A DNA stretch of 22,453 nt from Apostichopus leukothele (Eukaryota > Echinodermata > Holothuroidea > Aspidochirotida > Stichopodidae), in NCBI GenBank assembly GCA_010014835.2, contig JAAAKB020070260.1, positions 1-22,453 on the forward strand, in the 5' to 3' direction. Within the stretch, counting starts at the first letter, position 1; each line of letters opens with the position of its first letter. The notes below the pieces were generated by a model, which was given only the letters and a program-made list of their open reading frames with translations, did no database searches and had not been told where the DNA came from. Positions 1 to 8,660 of the stretch are shown here, one piece after another. The position numbers and the translations under genes were made by a program.

Positions 1-408
1 AGGTAACAGTAGAACAATCCCGTTACCCAGCTCCCCACAACCCCCCCCCCAAAAAAAAACAAAATGGATCCCCCTTTGAAAGAGAATTTTGCTTAACTCC
101 TACATATATAATGTGCCTATAATTACACATCCGTACACTGTAACATTTATCCTGCTATACAACATTAGGGGTAAGTATGCACAGATCAACCAATCGATGA
201 GACTTTCAACGGGATTTATGCAATATAAAATCACCTTTAACCTTTGCTCTAAAATAATCGCAGACGAATTTTGCATTCCTTTAAAATTAACCACCTTTTC
301 ACAGGCTTAGATATCAGAGAACACAAAATAGGACGAAAGAGAGTGGAAGCAATATTAATTTGATTTCAACTAAAATATATATATCCCATGAATTCTGGTT
401 TGGTTCAC
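1..408 (-). other. PRKDC intron (partial), AT-rich, with C10A9 tract
   Basis: This is the downstream flank of the last visible PRKDC exon and probably intron. No continuation of DNA-PKcs is readable on the minus strand. A run of ten C followed by nine A lies at 41-59. Nothing else stands out. Confidence 0.6.
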
Positions 409-750
409 TGCAAATATAGCTTCCAAAAGTAACCTTTTGAAAAATGACAGAACTTTACTGGCAGATTCCAAATTTGGTGCCGTTTGAAACAGAGTTTGTG
501 AAGGCATCACAAACCTTTTTCTCTGATTTCTGTTAGACAAGATCTGGTCCAAGAGGCCATTGAGGATTCCCATTACGCGTGTGCCACCTTCTTTCAATAG
601 CGCCCTCACGGAGTGCTGACTCTGACTGGCAAGTTCATCATTGAGGGCGCTCTTGTATGCAGCATAAAACACTTCACAATGAGGTATCTCTGTTGTAGAG
701 TTCCAAACCTTTCTGTCTTCTTTGGTGAGCAGATCTACTAAAATCGGAAC
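409..750 (-). CDS. PRKDC: PRKDC exon G (3' end uncertain)
   Basis: The exon starts after acceptor TTACTTCTTAG| in phase 0 with VPILVDLLTKEDRKVW. It then reads HCEVFYAAYKSALNDEL and GTRVMGILNGLLDQILSNRN, matching human HGEYFYSLFSETINTEL and [20 protein letters not shown]. The frame stays open to a stop near 370. Three GT donors are possible: after 459 (CCA|GTAAAG, best sequence), after 434 (AAAG|GTTACT) and after 409 (GCA|GTGAAC). I chose 409 because KVLSFFKRLLLEA still resembles human MAVLALLAKILQI and because it keeps phase 0, but a shorter exon is quite possible. The next exon lies off the left edge. Confidence 0.88.
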
Positions 751-3700
751 CTAAGAAGTAACATAATATTAAGATCTTTTAGAACCAAAAAAGTTGGTGA
801 TTTAAGAACATCTAATTATAATTGCAATTTAAGTGAATATAGTAGTTTCTATCATATACCTTCTCTCCCCTTCCCCACTAAAACTTTAAGAGAATTATTC
901 ACTCTTTTTCTATTTGAACAATGCCCTGCTCGTAAAGAAACATTCAAACTTACGTAACTCATTTACATAAAAATCCCTTCACTATCTTACACATGTTTCA
1001 CCTCATTATATCACAGACAACATCTTATAGAGTAATGAATTAAATGTTCATTTATCAAGCTTTGGTCAAGCTTTACAAATGTCTCTCCCTAGTTAGAAGA
1101 AAGACGATGAGCTTGGTATTTCACATATCAGTCTGGGGTCATCGTCCCTCTTCCACTTACAAGCCATGAAATTCATATAAATTGGTTATTTCCTATTACT
1201 GATCATGAGGAAGATCTGACCCTGCATAACCTTGCCACCTACCTGCACCATTAAACGTTAACAACATGATAAGTCCAAAGAAAGTCAATCCGACATGACG
1301 AGAATTGACTCTGATTCTATGTTTATCTCTTCCTGCAATATCTATTTTATAATCGATCACAATTCCATGAGGTGTGAGACAAAATGCACCACAAATATGG
1401 TAACAAGTTAAAAACAATTAAAAGACCTGTTTCCCTTCTTGATACTTACAGAATTTTTAAATTTGTACTTGTCATTAACTTACAAGTCCTACAAATTCAC
1501 CTTTTTGACCCTTTTGCATAAAGTAATGACGAAAAATCCTCCTATCACATAAGGTAAATAAGTCTTCTACAATCTTCTGCCATAGCAAGACCCACCTTAA
1601 CCCCCATCTGGAAGGCCAACTCCAAGAGTTTTGTTCCCAATTCTATCTCTGCTGGTCGGAGGGATACAGCTACATCTCTACCGTCTTCACTGGTTCGAAG
1701 AGCTTTGAAGACCGCTTCTACGATCTCAGAACCGTCTGCTGGTCTCTGTGGCGTGACAAAATGGATACTGATAACAGCAATCAGAGCTAAGAAGAAAAAA
1801 CTACTAAAGAACAACTTTCGGAAGAATTATAGTCTCAATACTACTACCCAGTTCATCAATCGATCAGCCTCAGATGTCCATAGGGTCACTTCTCAAAAAA
1901 AAAAAAACAAGACGTAAAAATACAAAAGTGGACCAATACCAGCGAATCTAAAACGACTTTGGCATATGAAAATTGTTCAATGTACAAATAGCAGATTACT
2001 ATATAATTAATATATAATAAACACCTTCCATTCCTAAAAACAGAATCGACTTCTTGAAACATCTCCAACAGTATCACTTTGAGTCCTTGACTGCTGTTCT
2101 CAGAACTACCAAGAAAACGACATACCTTTGTTCCTATGGTAATATTTGTACATGATTTGTACATTCTTAAGAGAAAAATCTATAAAATTGCAGTTATCCA
2201 GTACCTTGTTATACTGTCCAACAAACTATCAACTCACTTAATATAATACTAGAATTCTGTCATATTTGGGGTTTTCATGCACATTTAGTTCTACATTACC
2301 AAAATCCACGACAGATGGAATACTCTTACACGAATTATGGATGACCCACTCCAAATTAATAATTTCTTTCACAATTTTTAGTTATTTTCTTACTTCAAGT
2401 AACAAAGTCCTATGCTGTTCCAACTAATAAGGCAAGACCATTGATTGATGGAGACCCTTCTATTAACCATTTCTTTACAAAGGGTGTCTGTGAGAAGCCA
2501 TATTTCCATTAATTTATCTATCACCAGTAAGACTAAAAAAAATTTATACACAGGATCGAAGACTTAAGAAATATAAAATATATACATTTAAATATTAGCA
2601 TAAAGATAAGAATTTAAAAGGATAAGGTACCTTAATACCTTGCAAACCATGTAAACAGGGACTACACCGGTTCCATTCGATACAACCATATTCACTAAGA
2701 TTTTAAATAAGTGAGCTTGTTAATCGTATAATCGGAAGCTGTTAAATATGCAACAAACAGACTTACCAGTGGCCAGAACTTGGCCCTCTGTAACTGCTTG
2801 TATCCAGATATCAAATGTTCTAGGGAATTGGCGTGATACTGGCCTGATCGAACATTCTCAAAGACAGAGGGTAACATGGCCAGCAGATCTTCATTTCTGT
2901 CGATAAAATAGGGATCGAAGAACCGTGGAAACCAAACTTATTAATGACTCATGTCATACCATGGTCCTTATAAGGAGGTTATGGAATGCAAAATGGGACA
3001 TTAATCTGGTTAACAAACTTAATGTGTTGATTTTAATGATACAGCAAAGAAATTCGGAAAATTTGAAACAAGAGAAAAGAATTTGACGAGAATACTTTTT
3101 CTTACCTGTTAGAACTGGTCCTCTTAGCGACACTGGTTTTGAATTCTTCGCAACATTTAGGTGGCAAGTTTGCAGCCATGAGCTCTAAAAGCTGACTAGT
3201 CTGAAAGTCAATAATATGGGAAAACAAATCGTAATTTATAACCTTTCCATTCCTTCCTTCCTTTCATGCAATTACATCTTAATACTTTAACCAATTGTGA
3301 ATTAATAAACTTTCAATTTCTACAAATAAACAAAACTTTTAGAAATTTGTAGTTGCTAAGAAATGAAATAGTTAACAGTATTGTAATACACACTGTAATT
3401 TCAATAATGTCATGTCTTCCAACATTGCTAAACTTTGGAAAGCAAGAAAATATTCATGTTTCATGCTATTAGCATTGATGAGTTTGCTTCTTTATGTGTG
3501 TATGAAGCCCAACCGTTAATTCCTGGTTAAAGTATTTCTCACTTCTGGGTTGACGATACATAAGCTATTAAGGTTACCCCTGCAGCAATGTAACTTTGAA
3601 GCATCACATTTCTTGGCACTTACAAACAATGTTCTCTATATTCTGTCCTTGTGTTTTGGTCATACCCTATATAAAATTGATCTTTACAAGGTAGTTGTCT

Positions 3701-6700
3701 TCAACACTGCTGCATGATAAAGGCAACTGCTACTCGACCTACTAGGGATAGGACTGAGCCTTTCTTTCTCTACAATCAAATCAACGACCAATTTGCATCA
3801 CTTTCGATGACCCGGGTCATTAGGAGAGGTCAACGTTATCAGAAATGCACAGAGACAATTTTCAAGTTGATAGAGAGTTTTAGTTCCCGGTCTGTGTGAT
3901 TAACAGGGTATTTCTTTCATAGATTCACCCACAGGCCTCGTAGAGTCATTCCAATTTCACACATTTAATTTAGTTCCCTGTCTGTGTACTTAATAAAGCA
4001 TGTGTTTCTAACCTTTACATAAGCCTCAAGATAGACATGCCAGTACTTTGCTTAATAACATTTCAGGACAACGGTCACATTTCACAATCATTTCCACCAT
4101 CAATCTCTAGGCTAGTACCTCTCTCCTTTCTCCGGGCGACGGATCCATAATCCATAAACTCCGAGGAGTCACCTAAGTTTAAATTAAATTGTTGATGTGA
4201 CTGACATATCATAAAGAGCCACAAAACATGCATAAATACAACTTTTCAGAAGATTTTATGTGTGAAGAAATCAATGACAGACACAACTCACAGTTTTTGG
4301 CAGGTTATTCATGACTTCCACGTCGGCCATATTGAAACCCACGGAAACAGGATTTAGAAAACAGGAACACAAGAGGTTGGAGAATGATCCTACCCAGAAA
4401 CTAGAGGGCAAAACCTATCAAGGAATGTAATTTAGAAAGAAGCAAAAAGCCTTATTTTACAAATTATGGAGTCTAAAATCGTTTCTCTTAAAACAGTTGC
4501 TCTAAAAGAATAAACACTGACAGAAATGTCATAATAAGAGCTTCTAAGTGGTATAAACTTAAAACAATAAATTCCTAAAAAAGTGTTTTATACATCTTAT
4601 GATTACCTAGCTTGATTTTTTGGATGAGATAGTCAAGATATGGTGAAGGAAGCATCTGAGTTTATCAATCCTAAGTTCATTTTGCACAAGCTGATCACTT
4701 TAACAACGCTCTCTCTATATGAAAATCCCATTTCAATATAGGTGATGAGTTTGAATAATCAAGTTTTCAAATTTTGGGGAAATGTTTAAACTTCAGTTCC
4801 ATATGTAGTTCACACTTTTATGAAAAAAATATCCAAGTAAGAAATATGAAATGTCAATGCACTTTAAATTAAGGAGGGTATCACATTTCTTATCAATATC
4901 ATTCCTACATTTTCTTGTTGTAATACTGTAATCTTGAGTACCACCTGGCAGGTTTGGAAATTAAAACCCTGACTCAAAGAAAGTCCAAGTTATTGGAGGA
5001 AATTCTTTCTGTGCGACAAGCTAGACACTAAACTGGATTGCATGTAAGTACACATGAGACCTATCAGAAAGGGGTCAACTAACTTCCCTCTTAAAATCCC
5101 CTAAGAGGAAGATTGCTGTGAGTATGAAGTGCAATACAATTTTCTCTTCCAGTTTGTGCAAGAGTGCAAAAGGTTGACTCATACCTTCATGGCCTCAGAG
5201 GGGAAATTCCCCAACAGGACAGTCATGAAATCCATCACTCTGACAGCTACAGTGCACTTGCTCTGATTATACCTCTCCTGCTCCCATGGAGTGAAGATCC
5301 CTCCATGCTGTGCCAAGGATAGAGCTACATGCTCCAAGTCATGCTGGGCAAAGTCATCCAAGAAATACTGCAGACTCTTGGTTAAGTTTGAAGAAGACGG
5401 TTTTGCTGAAAGTAGAAGAATATGATATTATTCCGTCTGTTATATTCTGACATGATCCCAGTTAAACAATAACTAATTTCAATATTTTAATTCCTGGGCT
5501 AGGTTTAGTATTTCTAGATTCAGAGTGACTATAGACAGACTAGATCCAGAATGATTAAATTCAATACTCCTGCTACGACTTCCCTCTGGACAACCGATAT
5601 TGGAGTTCCCATGGTTACCGCACAAGTAGAAAATTCTGGATACAGCCAACAAGTTTAGTGATTCTGTGCCACTTTGTATATGAGAACATCTATGTTAATG
5701 TTGTACACATGATTTTCAGGTTAGCACCATCATTGAAATCAAAGGGGGCAGCAAGGTTCTTACACTAGAACATGGCGGCCTGCATATCAAGTATGAAATT
5801 CAATGAAGCTCTAACTGTTGGAGTAATCATGTTTACAAGTTTTTTTTACAGTTTTGCTTAGAACTGTTGTCTTCAAATGACCTTTGACCTTCTCAACAAT
5901 GAACAATCAGGGTTCTTATACTCTCTGAAGTGAATCCACATAACATACATGTACGAAGTTCATCCAATCTTAGTTTACATCTGGTGTTATTGTACTCGCA
6001 AGATATTCAGAACCTGACTTCCGTTGACCTCAAGTGACCTACTTGAACCTCTACAAAACATGACTATTACATTATTGTATCTGATATGCAAACTCATACT
6101 TCATACACTGACTGTGAAACAAACAAATTCCCTGGTTAATATGTAGGAAATAAAAGTCAGTTTCATTATTAAAACCTAAAGATTGGCATTGTCAACAGAT
6201 TTAATGCCATTGAAAAAAAAAACAATCTTCATATGTAAAGGAACATACCATTAATTAGAAGGCATCAGTTCTCTGTACATTCATTTATACCATAGCAGTA
6301 CAATATCTGTACAAAGCTTTGCAACAAACTTTAGAATCATTTTCAAATTTTCAATAAGTAAGATCGTGGCATATCATCATGTACATCAATCATTCCATTG
6401 AAAGAACATACATCAATAGTTTTACAGTTAGCTTAATAGCAAGTCATAAAACCTACATATCAACAATGAATGTCACAAGACATGGCAAAAACAGGAAGTG
6501 AAAGTGACAGTAAAAGTAAAATGGCAGCCATTAAATAGACACAGATTCTATAGAGCAGGAATAAATACAAAATCATGACAAAAGAAACATCACCAAATTC
6601 TTACATGAATTGCATGTTTTGTTTTCCCCTGAACTTATTACTACTGTACTTATCTACCTGGTGACTAGACGGAAAGTACACGTAAAACTTAAAACAAGGT

Positions 6701-6980
6701 AATTAATTCTGAAATTTTGAAAACCTCCTTTAATACAGCAGCAAACAACCTTGAACTAATTTAAAGCTGAATTCACAAATATTATAGCTGACCATGAAAT
6801 AGTTCACTGGGTGTTAGCAACCGTTGGCCAAATATCCAAGTGTAACAGTCCAGTGCTCCCAGCAGCAGGTCAAACCAATTGCAGATTGCACTGAGTGAAA
6901 ACGACTGGTCCTTCAAGTCTATGCGAGGAGATACCAAGATGCCGTTTTTAGTACCGTCTCTCCCTCCTCCGCCTTCAAAT
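409..6980 (-). CDS. PRKDC: PRKDC (DNA-PKcs) internal gene segment, seven exons, partial at both ends
   Basis: DNA-PKcs is the nuclear PI3K-like protein kinase that Ku70/Ku80 recruits to DNA double-strand breaks for non-homologous end joining. Seven minus-strand exons (6980-6793, 5405-5185, 4414-4292, 3200-3106, 2896-2767, 1745-1596, 750-about 409) join in one open frame of about 416 codons, with compatible phases at every junction. The clearest matches to human DNA-PKcs, recalled from memory, are ERYNQSKCTVAVRVMDFMT (human ERYNYSKCTVVVRIMEFTT), a starting FEGGGG (human FEGGG), GTKLLELAFQMG (human ASGLLELAFAFG) and GILNGLLDQ (human AVLNGMLDQ). The segment belongs to the alpha-helical HEAT-like scaffold about one third of the way into a protein of about 4,100 residues, so it holds no kinase motif. 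Introns are 1387, 770, 1091, 209, 1021 and 845 bp. There is no sign of decay: no stop or frame break in any exon. Start codon, earlier exons and kinase domain lie outside. Confidence 0.93.
751..1595 (-). other. PRKDC intron F-G
   Basis: This 845-bp GT-AG intron lies between two in-frame PRKDC exons. It is AT-rich and I see no gene, RNA or recognisable element in it. Confidence 0.85.
1596..1745 (-). CDS. PRKDC: PRKDC exon F
   Basis: This exon of exactly 50 codons has phase 0 at both ends, acceptor TTGTCACGCCACAG| and donor GTTAAG|GTGGGT. The alternative AG two bases later would break the frame. The translation contains VSLRPAEIELGTKLLELAFQ, and the GTKLLELAFQMG part aligns with human ASGLLELAFAFGG. 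It joins in frame to exon G, whose first residues VPILVDLL match human LCERLVSLLL. Confidence 0.92.
1746..2766 (-). other. PRKDC intron E-F
   Basis: This 1,021-bp intron contains an open minus-strand stretch at about 2000-2140. That stretch is not needed to align exons E and F with human DNA-PKcs, so I treat it as non-coding. Confidence 0.8.
2767..2896 (-). CDS. PRKDC: PRKDC exon E
   Basis: This exon has 130 nt: one base finishes Arg, then 43 codons end in phase 0. Acceptor TTTTATCGACAG| and donor CCACTG|GTAAGT match consensus. It contains LISGYKQLQRAKFWPL, which corresponds to human VVSACKQLHRAGLLHN. The intron before it, at 209 bp, is the shortest seen here. Confidence 0.9.
3106..3200 (-). 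CDS. PRKDC: PRKDC exon D
   Basis: This short exon has 95 nt: 31 codons plus AG, which joins A of the next exon to give Arg. Acceptor ATTGACTTTCAG| and donor CTAACAG|GTAAGAAA are both strong. It starts TSQLLELMAANLPPKCCEEF. Sequence similarity to human is weak (human has KDILETHLREKITAQ nearby). The call rests on its position between two clear PRKDC exons, its good splice sites and its frame compatibility. Confidence 0.85.
3201..4291 (-). other. PRKDC intron C-D with a small degenerate duplication
   Basis: This 1,091-bp intron holds two related segments of about 30 bp, starting near 3879 and 3969 (TTTAGTTCC followed by C/T, then GTCTGTGT). They are 90 bp apart, which suggests an old partial duplication. 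Nothing else is recognised. Confidence 0.7.
4292..4414 (-). CDS. PRKDC: PRKDC exon C
   Basis: This exon of exactly 41 codons has phase 0 at both ends, acceptor CCTTGATAG| and donor AAAACT|GTGAGT. Its translation includes CFLNPVSVGFNMADVEVM. The human counterpart is LCEPASIGFNIGDVQVM, so the GFN-(M/I)-xDV-xVM core is conserved. It follows exon B exactly where the alignment needs it. Confidence 0.93.
4415..5184 (-). other. PRKDC intron B-C
   Basis: This 770-bp AT-rich GT-AG intron holds no feature I can support. Confidence 0.85.
5185..5405 (-). CDS. PRKDC: PRKDC exon B
   Basis: This 221-nt exon has acceptor TTCTACTTTCAG| and donor ATGAAG|GTATGAGT, both near consensus. Two bases complete the split Ala codon, and 73 codons then end in phase 0. 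It encodes AKPSSSNLTKSLQYFLDDF at the start and ERYNQSKCTVAVRVMDFMT near the end. The latter is the strongest family match in the window (human ERYNYSKCTVVVRIMEFTT). The spacing from FEGGG agrees with human to within a few residues, so no exon is missing between A and B. Confidence 0.95.
5406..6792 (-). other. PRKDC intron A-B
   Basis: At 1,387 bp this is the longest intron with both ends visible. It contains the TGACCT-type dispersed repeat described separately. No coding potential is seen. Confidence 0.85.
5860..6050. repeat. Dispersed repeat with TGACCTTTGACCT phrasing
   Basis: The stretch contains AAATGACCTTTGACCTTCTC, then GAAGTTCATCCAATCTTAG, GCAAGATATTCAGAACCTGAC and CCGTTGACCTCAAGTGACCT. 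This order (a TGACCT block, then 'GTTCATCCAA', then 'AGATATTCAGAA', then another TGACC block) resembles a non-coding repeat type I recall from marine invertebrate genomes. I cannot name the family or fix its ends, and I see no target-site duplication. Confidence 0.45.
6793..6980 (-). CDS. PRKDC: PRKDC exon A (most upstream seen)
   Basis: This 188-nt exon is read on the minus strand. It follows a clean acceptor (TTTTATTTTCAAAG) and ends at a CATG|GTCAGC donor. Its first base completes the previous codon, 62 codons follow, and the final G is completed by CA of the next exon to give Ala. The translation starts FEGGGGRDGTKNGILV and contains CNWFDLLLGALDCYTWIFG. Human DNA-PKcs has FEGGGCGQPSGILA and CWLDLLLAALECYNTFIG at the same spacing. 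The residue before Phe is probably Thr split as AC|A, as in human, which is the constraint any upstream exon must meet. I searched by eye for that exon as far as 15890 without finding it. Confidence 0.92.
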
Positions 6981-7102
6981 CTTTGAAAATAAAAAAATAA
7001 AAAATAAAACTGTTGATATCTAGAAAGAAAAGAGCATACCTTGCCCTAGTTTTCCTGAATAATATATGCATAAAGTAATAATATTAACACATTATTTTTT
7101 TC

Positions 7103-7157
7103 ATCCAAGCAGGGAGCTGCTACTCTAACGTTTAGAGTAGCAGCTCCCTGATCCAAG
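7103..7157. mobile_element. 41-bp foldback insertion with 7-bp flanking duplication
   Basis: A near-perfect palindrome occupies 7110-7150. Its left arm is CAGGGAGCTGCTACTCTAA (7110-7128), the loop is CGT, and the right arm (7132-7150) is its exact 19-base reverse complement. ATCCAAG stands immediately on both sides (7103-7109 and 7151-7157), as a target-site duplication would. The ends read CAGGG...CCCTG, like many hAT-type DNA transposon termini, although hAT elements normally duplicate 8 bp. It is far too short to encode anything. It may be two transposon ends left after an internal deletion, or a hairpin made by template switching during repair. Confidence 0.6.
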
Positions 7158-7285
7158 TTAAGAAGCATGCAAACTTATTTAGGGCATTATGAAAGTCACC
7201 CAGTAAAAAGAACAAAAACATATATAATGCATTGATCAGATCTATGTAAAAGGCTACAAGTACCTTTTATTCTTTGCCTCATTTT

Positions 7286-7316
7286 GCTCCTCCCCCCACC
7301 CCCCCCCCCAAGAAAA
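7286..7316. repeat. Poly-C tract followed by A-rich sequence
   Basis: A pyrimidine tract ends in eleven consecutive C (7299-7309) and then AAGAAAATAA. It is one of several C-run to A-run junctions in the window. Confidence 0.8.
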
Positions 7317-8567
7317 TAATGTTGTACAACACACCTCTTATTCTACAACAAAAACAAATCACCCAATCTTCCTTCTCCCTTCCCCAATCCTAGCATATAA
7401 AGACCTGTCTGTACCTTCACATTATCACCTTTAATGCAAGTAGAAAACAGGCCCTTCTTATTTCATACCACTCCTTTAAAGCCAAGAAGTTGTTATTCAT
7501 GAATATTCACGTCTGACAATACCAGTGTCAATTTAAAAAACTGCTTCTTTTGAGGCACTGGATCAATAACTAGGGCTGTGAGACTGAGTAATCACAAGTC
7601 CACAGCAGGCTACAGGAATACAAAGCCACTTAGATACGGCATACCAGTGTACGTTACAAACGTCTGGGATTTTTACATTTGGAACAAATTAACAGATACT
7701 TAACTGAGAACGGAACCCATGAATTTTTATTTTGAAATTATTAAAAAACCTTGGAGTGAAATCTGGTATCTTAAGCATGTGACATGCAGGTAAGATTAAA
7801 TTTGATTTATTTTTGTTGTTGTCTGCATACATTAATAAGAAAGTCTGTGTGTTATATGTATAGTGCAAACGAGATGCTAGCAGTTAAGTGTGTCCATGCT
7901 CATTCATTATGATGACAGTAACACCTATTTTCAGGCTGACAGTAACATGGTGGGTTCTTTTTAAGTCTTTTTGATTCTGAAAACACCTCATTCAGGTGCT
8001 GTTTCAAATGTTCTAACTCTCCAGTTAGTTACATATATAATTAATATTTACAAATTTTTTTTTAGTTTGAGGGATATCCTGATGAATTTGTCACTTTGCT
8101 ATTTGTTCTGTTTTACACTTGTAAAGTAACATATTTTTTTTTTTTTTAACATATTTTGTCAAAAAGAAGAAGAAATAACAATAATAGATTGGATAATGCA
8201 ATGGATCAGATCCATGTAAAGTATGATTATTTTCACATTCTTAAGAGAACTGCAAAATTTTGCACTTTATGTATGAAATTAAGTGATTATCAGTTCAGTA
8301 AATTATTACTCCACAGCTTTATTAGAATTACATCACTTTGTGGCATATTATTAACATACCCATTTATCTTAAAATTCAATATTAATTAATAGCCTACATA
8401 TATTAACAATTATTATGACAGCTTAATATTTTCATACATTCTAAATATATGATTTTCTTCAGACATCTGTACTGAAACTTAGGATTATGATACACTGATC
8501 AAAATTAGTATTGAGGAAATGTAAATAATACTGCAACCTCAATAACCTATAGTAACAGAAATCTAAG

Positions 8568-8660
8568 AGGGTGAGGCGAGGATGGATGAGGTGAGGATGG
8601 GTGAGGTGAGGGAGGATGAGGCAAGGGTGGGTGAGGGAGGGTAGGCTAGGGGGTGGGTTG
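8568..8660. repeat. G-rich minisatellite (GGTGAGGATGG-type)
   Basis: About nine imperfect copies of a unit of roughly 10 bp (variants GGTGAGGATG, GGATGAGGTGA, GGGTGAGGGAG) form a strongly strand-biased purine block: G and A on plus, C and T on minus. Open frames across it on the minus strand give only low-complexity LTHP-type peptide and are not genes. Its several GGG runs could form a G-quadruplex. Confidence 0.85.

Larger units (their letters stand above)
6981..8560. other. Gene-free AT-rich DNA upstream of PRKDC exon A
   Basis: This is probably intron of PRKDC. Apart from the palindrome and poly-C tract listed separately, I see only T-runs (for example 8133-8147) and no exon. The phrase GATCAGATCYATGTAAA occurs twice, near 7234 and 8206. 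Confidence 0.55.

Noticed and set aside
2000-2164. Minus-strand open stretch containing GLKVILLEMFQEVDSVF that looked exon-like
   Set aside because: PRKDC exons E and F already align contiguously with human DNA-PKcs and join in phase 0; the stretch has no convincing acceptor and donor pair and matches nothing in that part of the protein.
7560-7670. Minus-strand open stretch tested as the missing upstream PRKDC exon
   Set aside because: Its peptide (NVHWYAVSKWLCIPVACC) does not resemble human DNA-PKcs before FEGGG, and it cannot end with the split Thr codon that exon A requires.
7234-8222. GATCAGATCYATGTAAA present twice about 970 bp apart, considered as ends of an insertion
   Set aside because: The similarity covers about 20 bp with mismatches, lacks flanking duplications and encloses nothing element-like apart from simple repeats.
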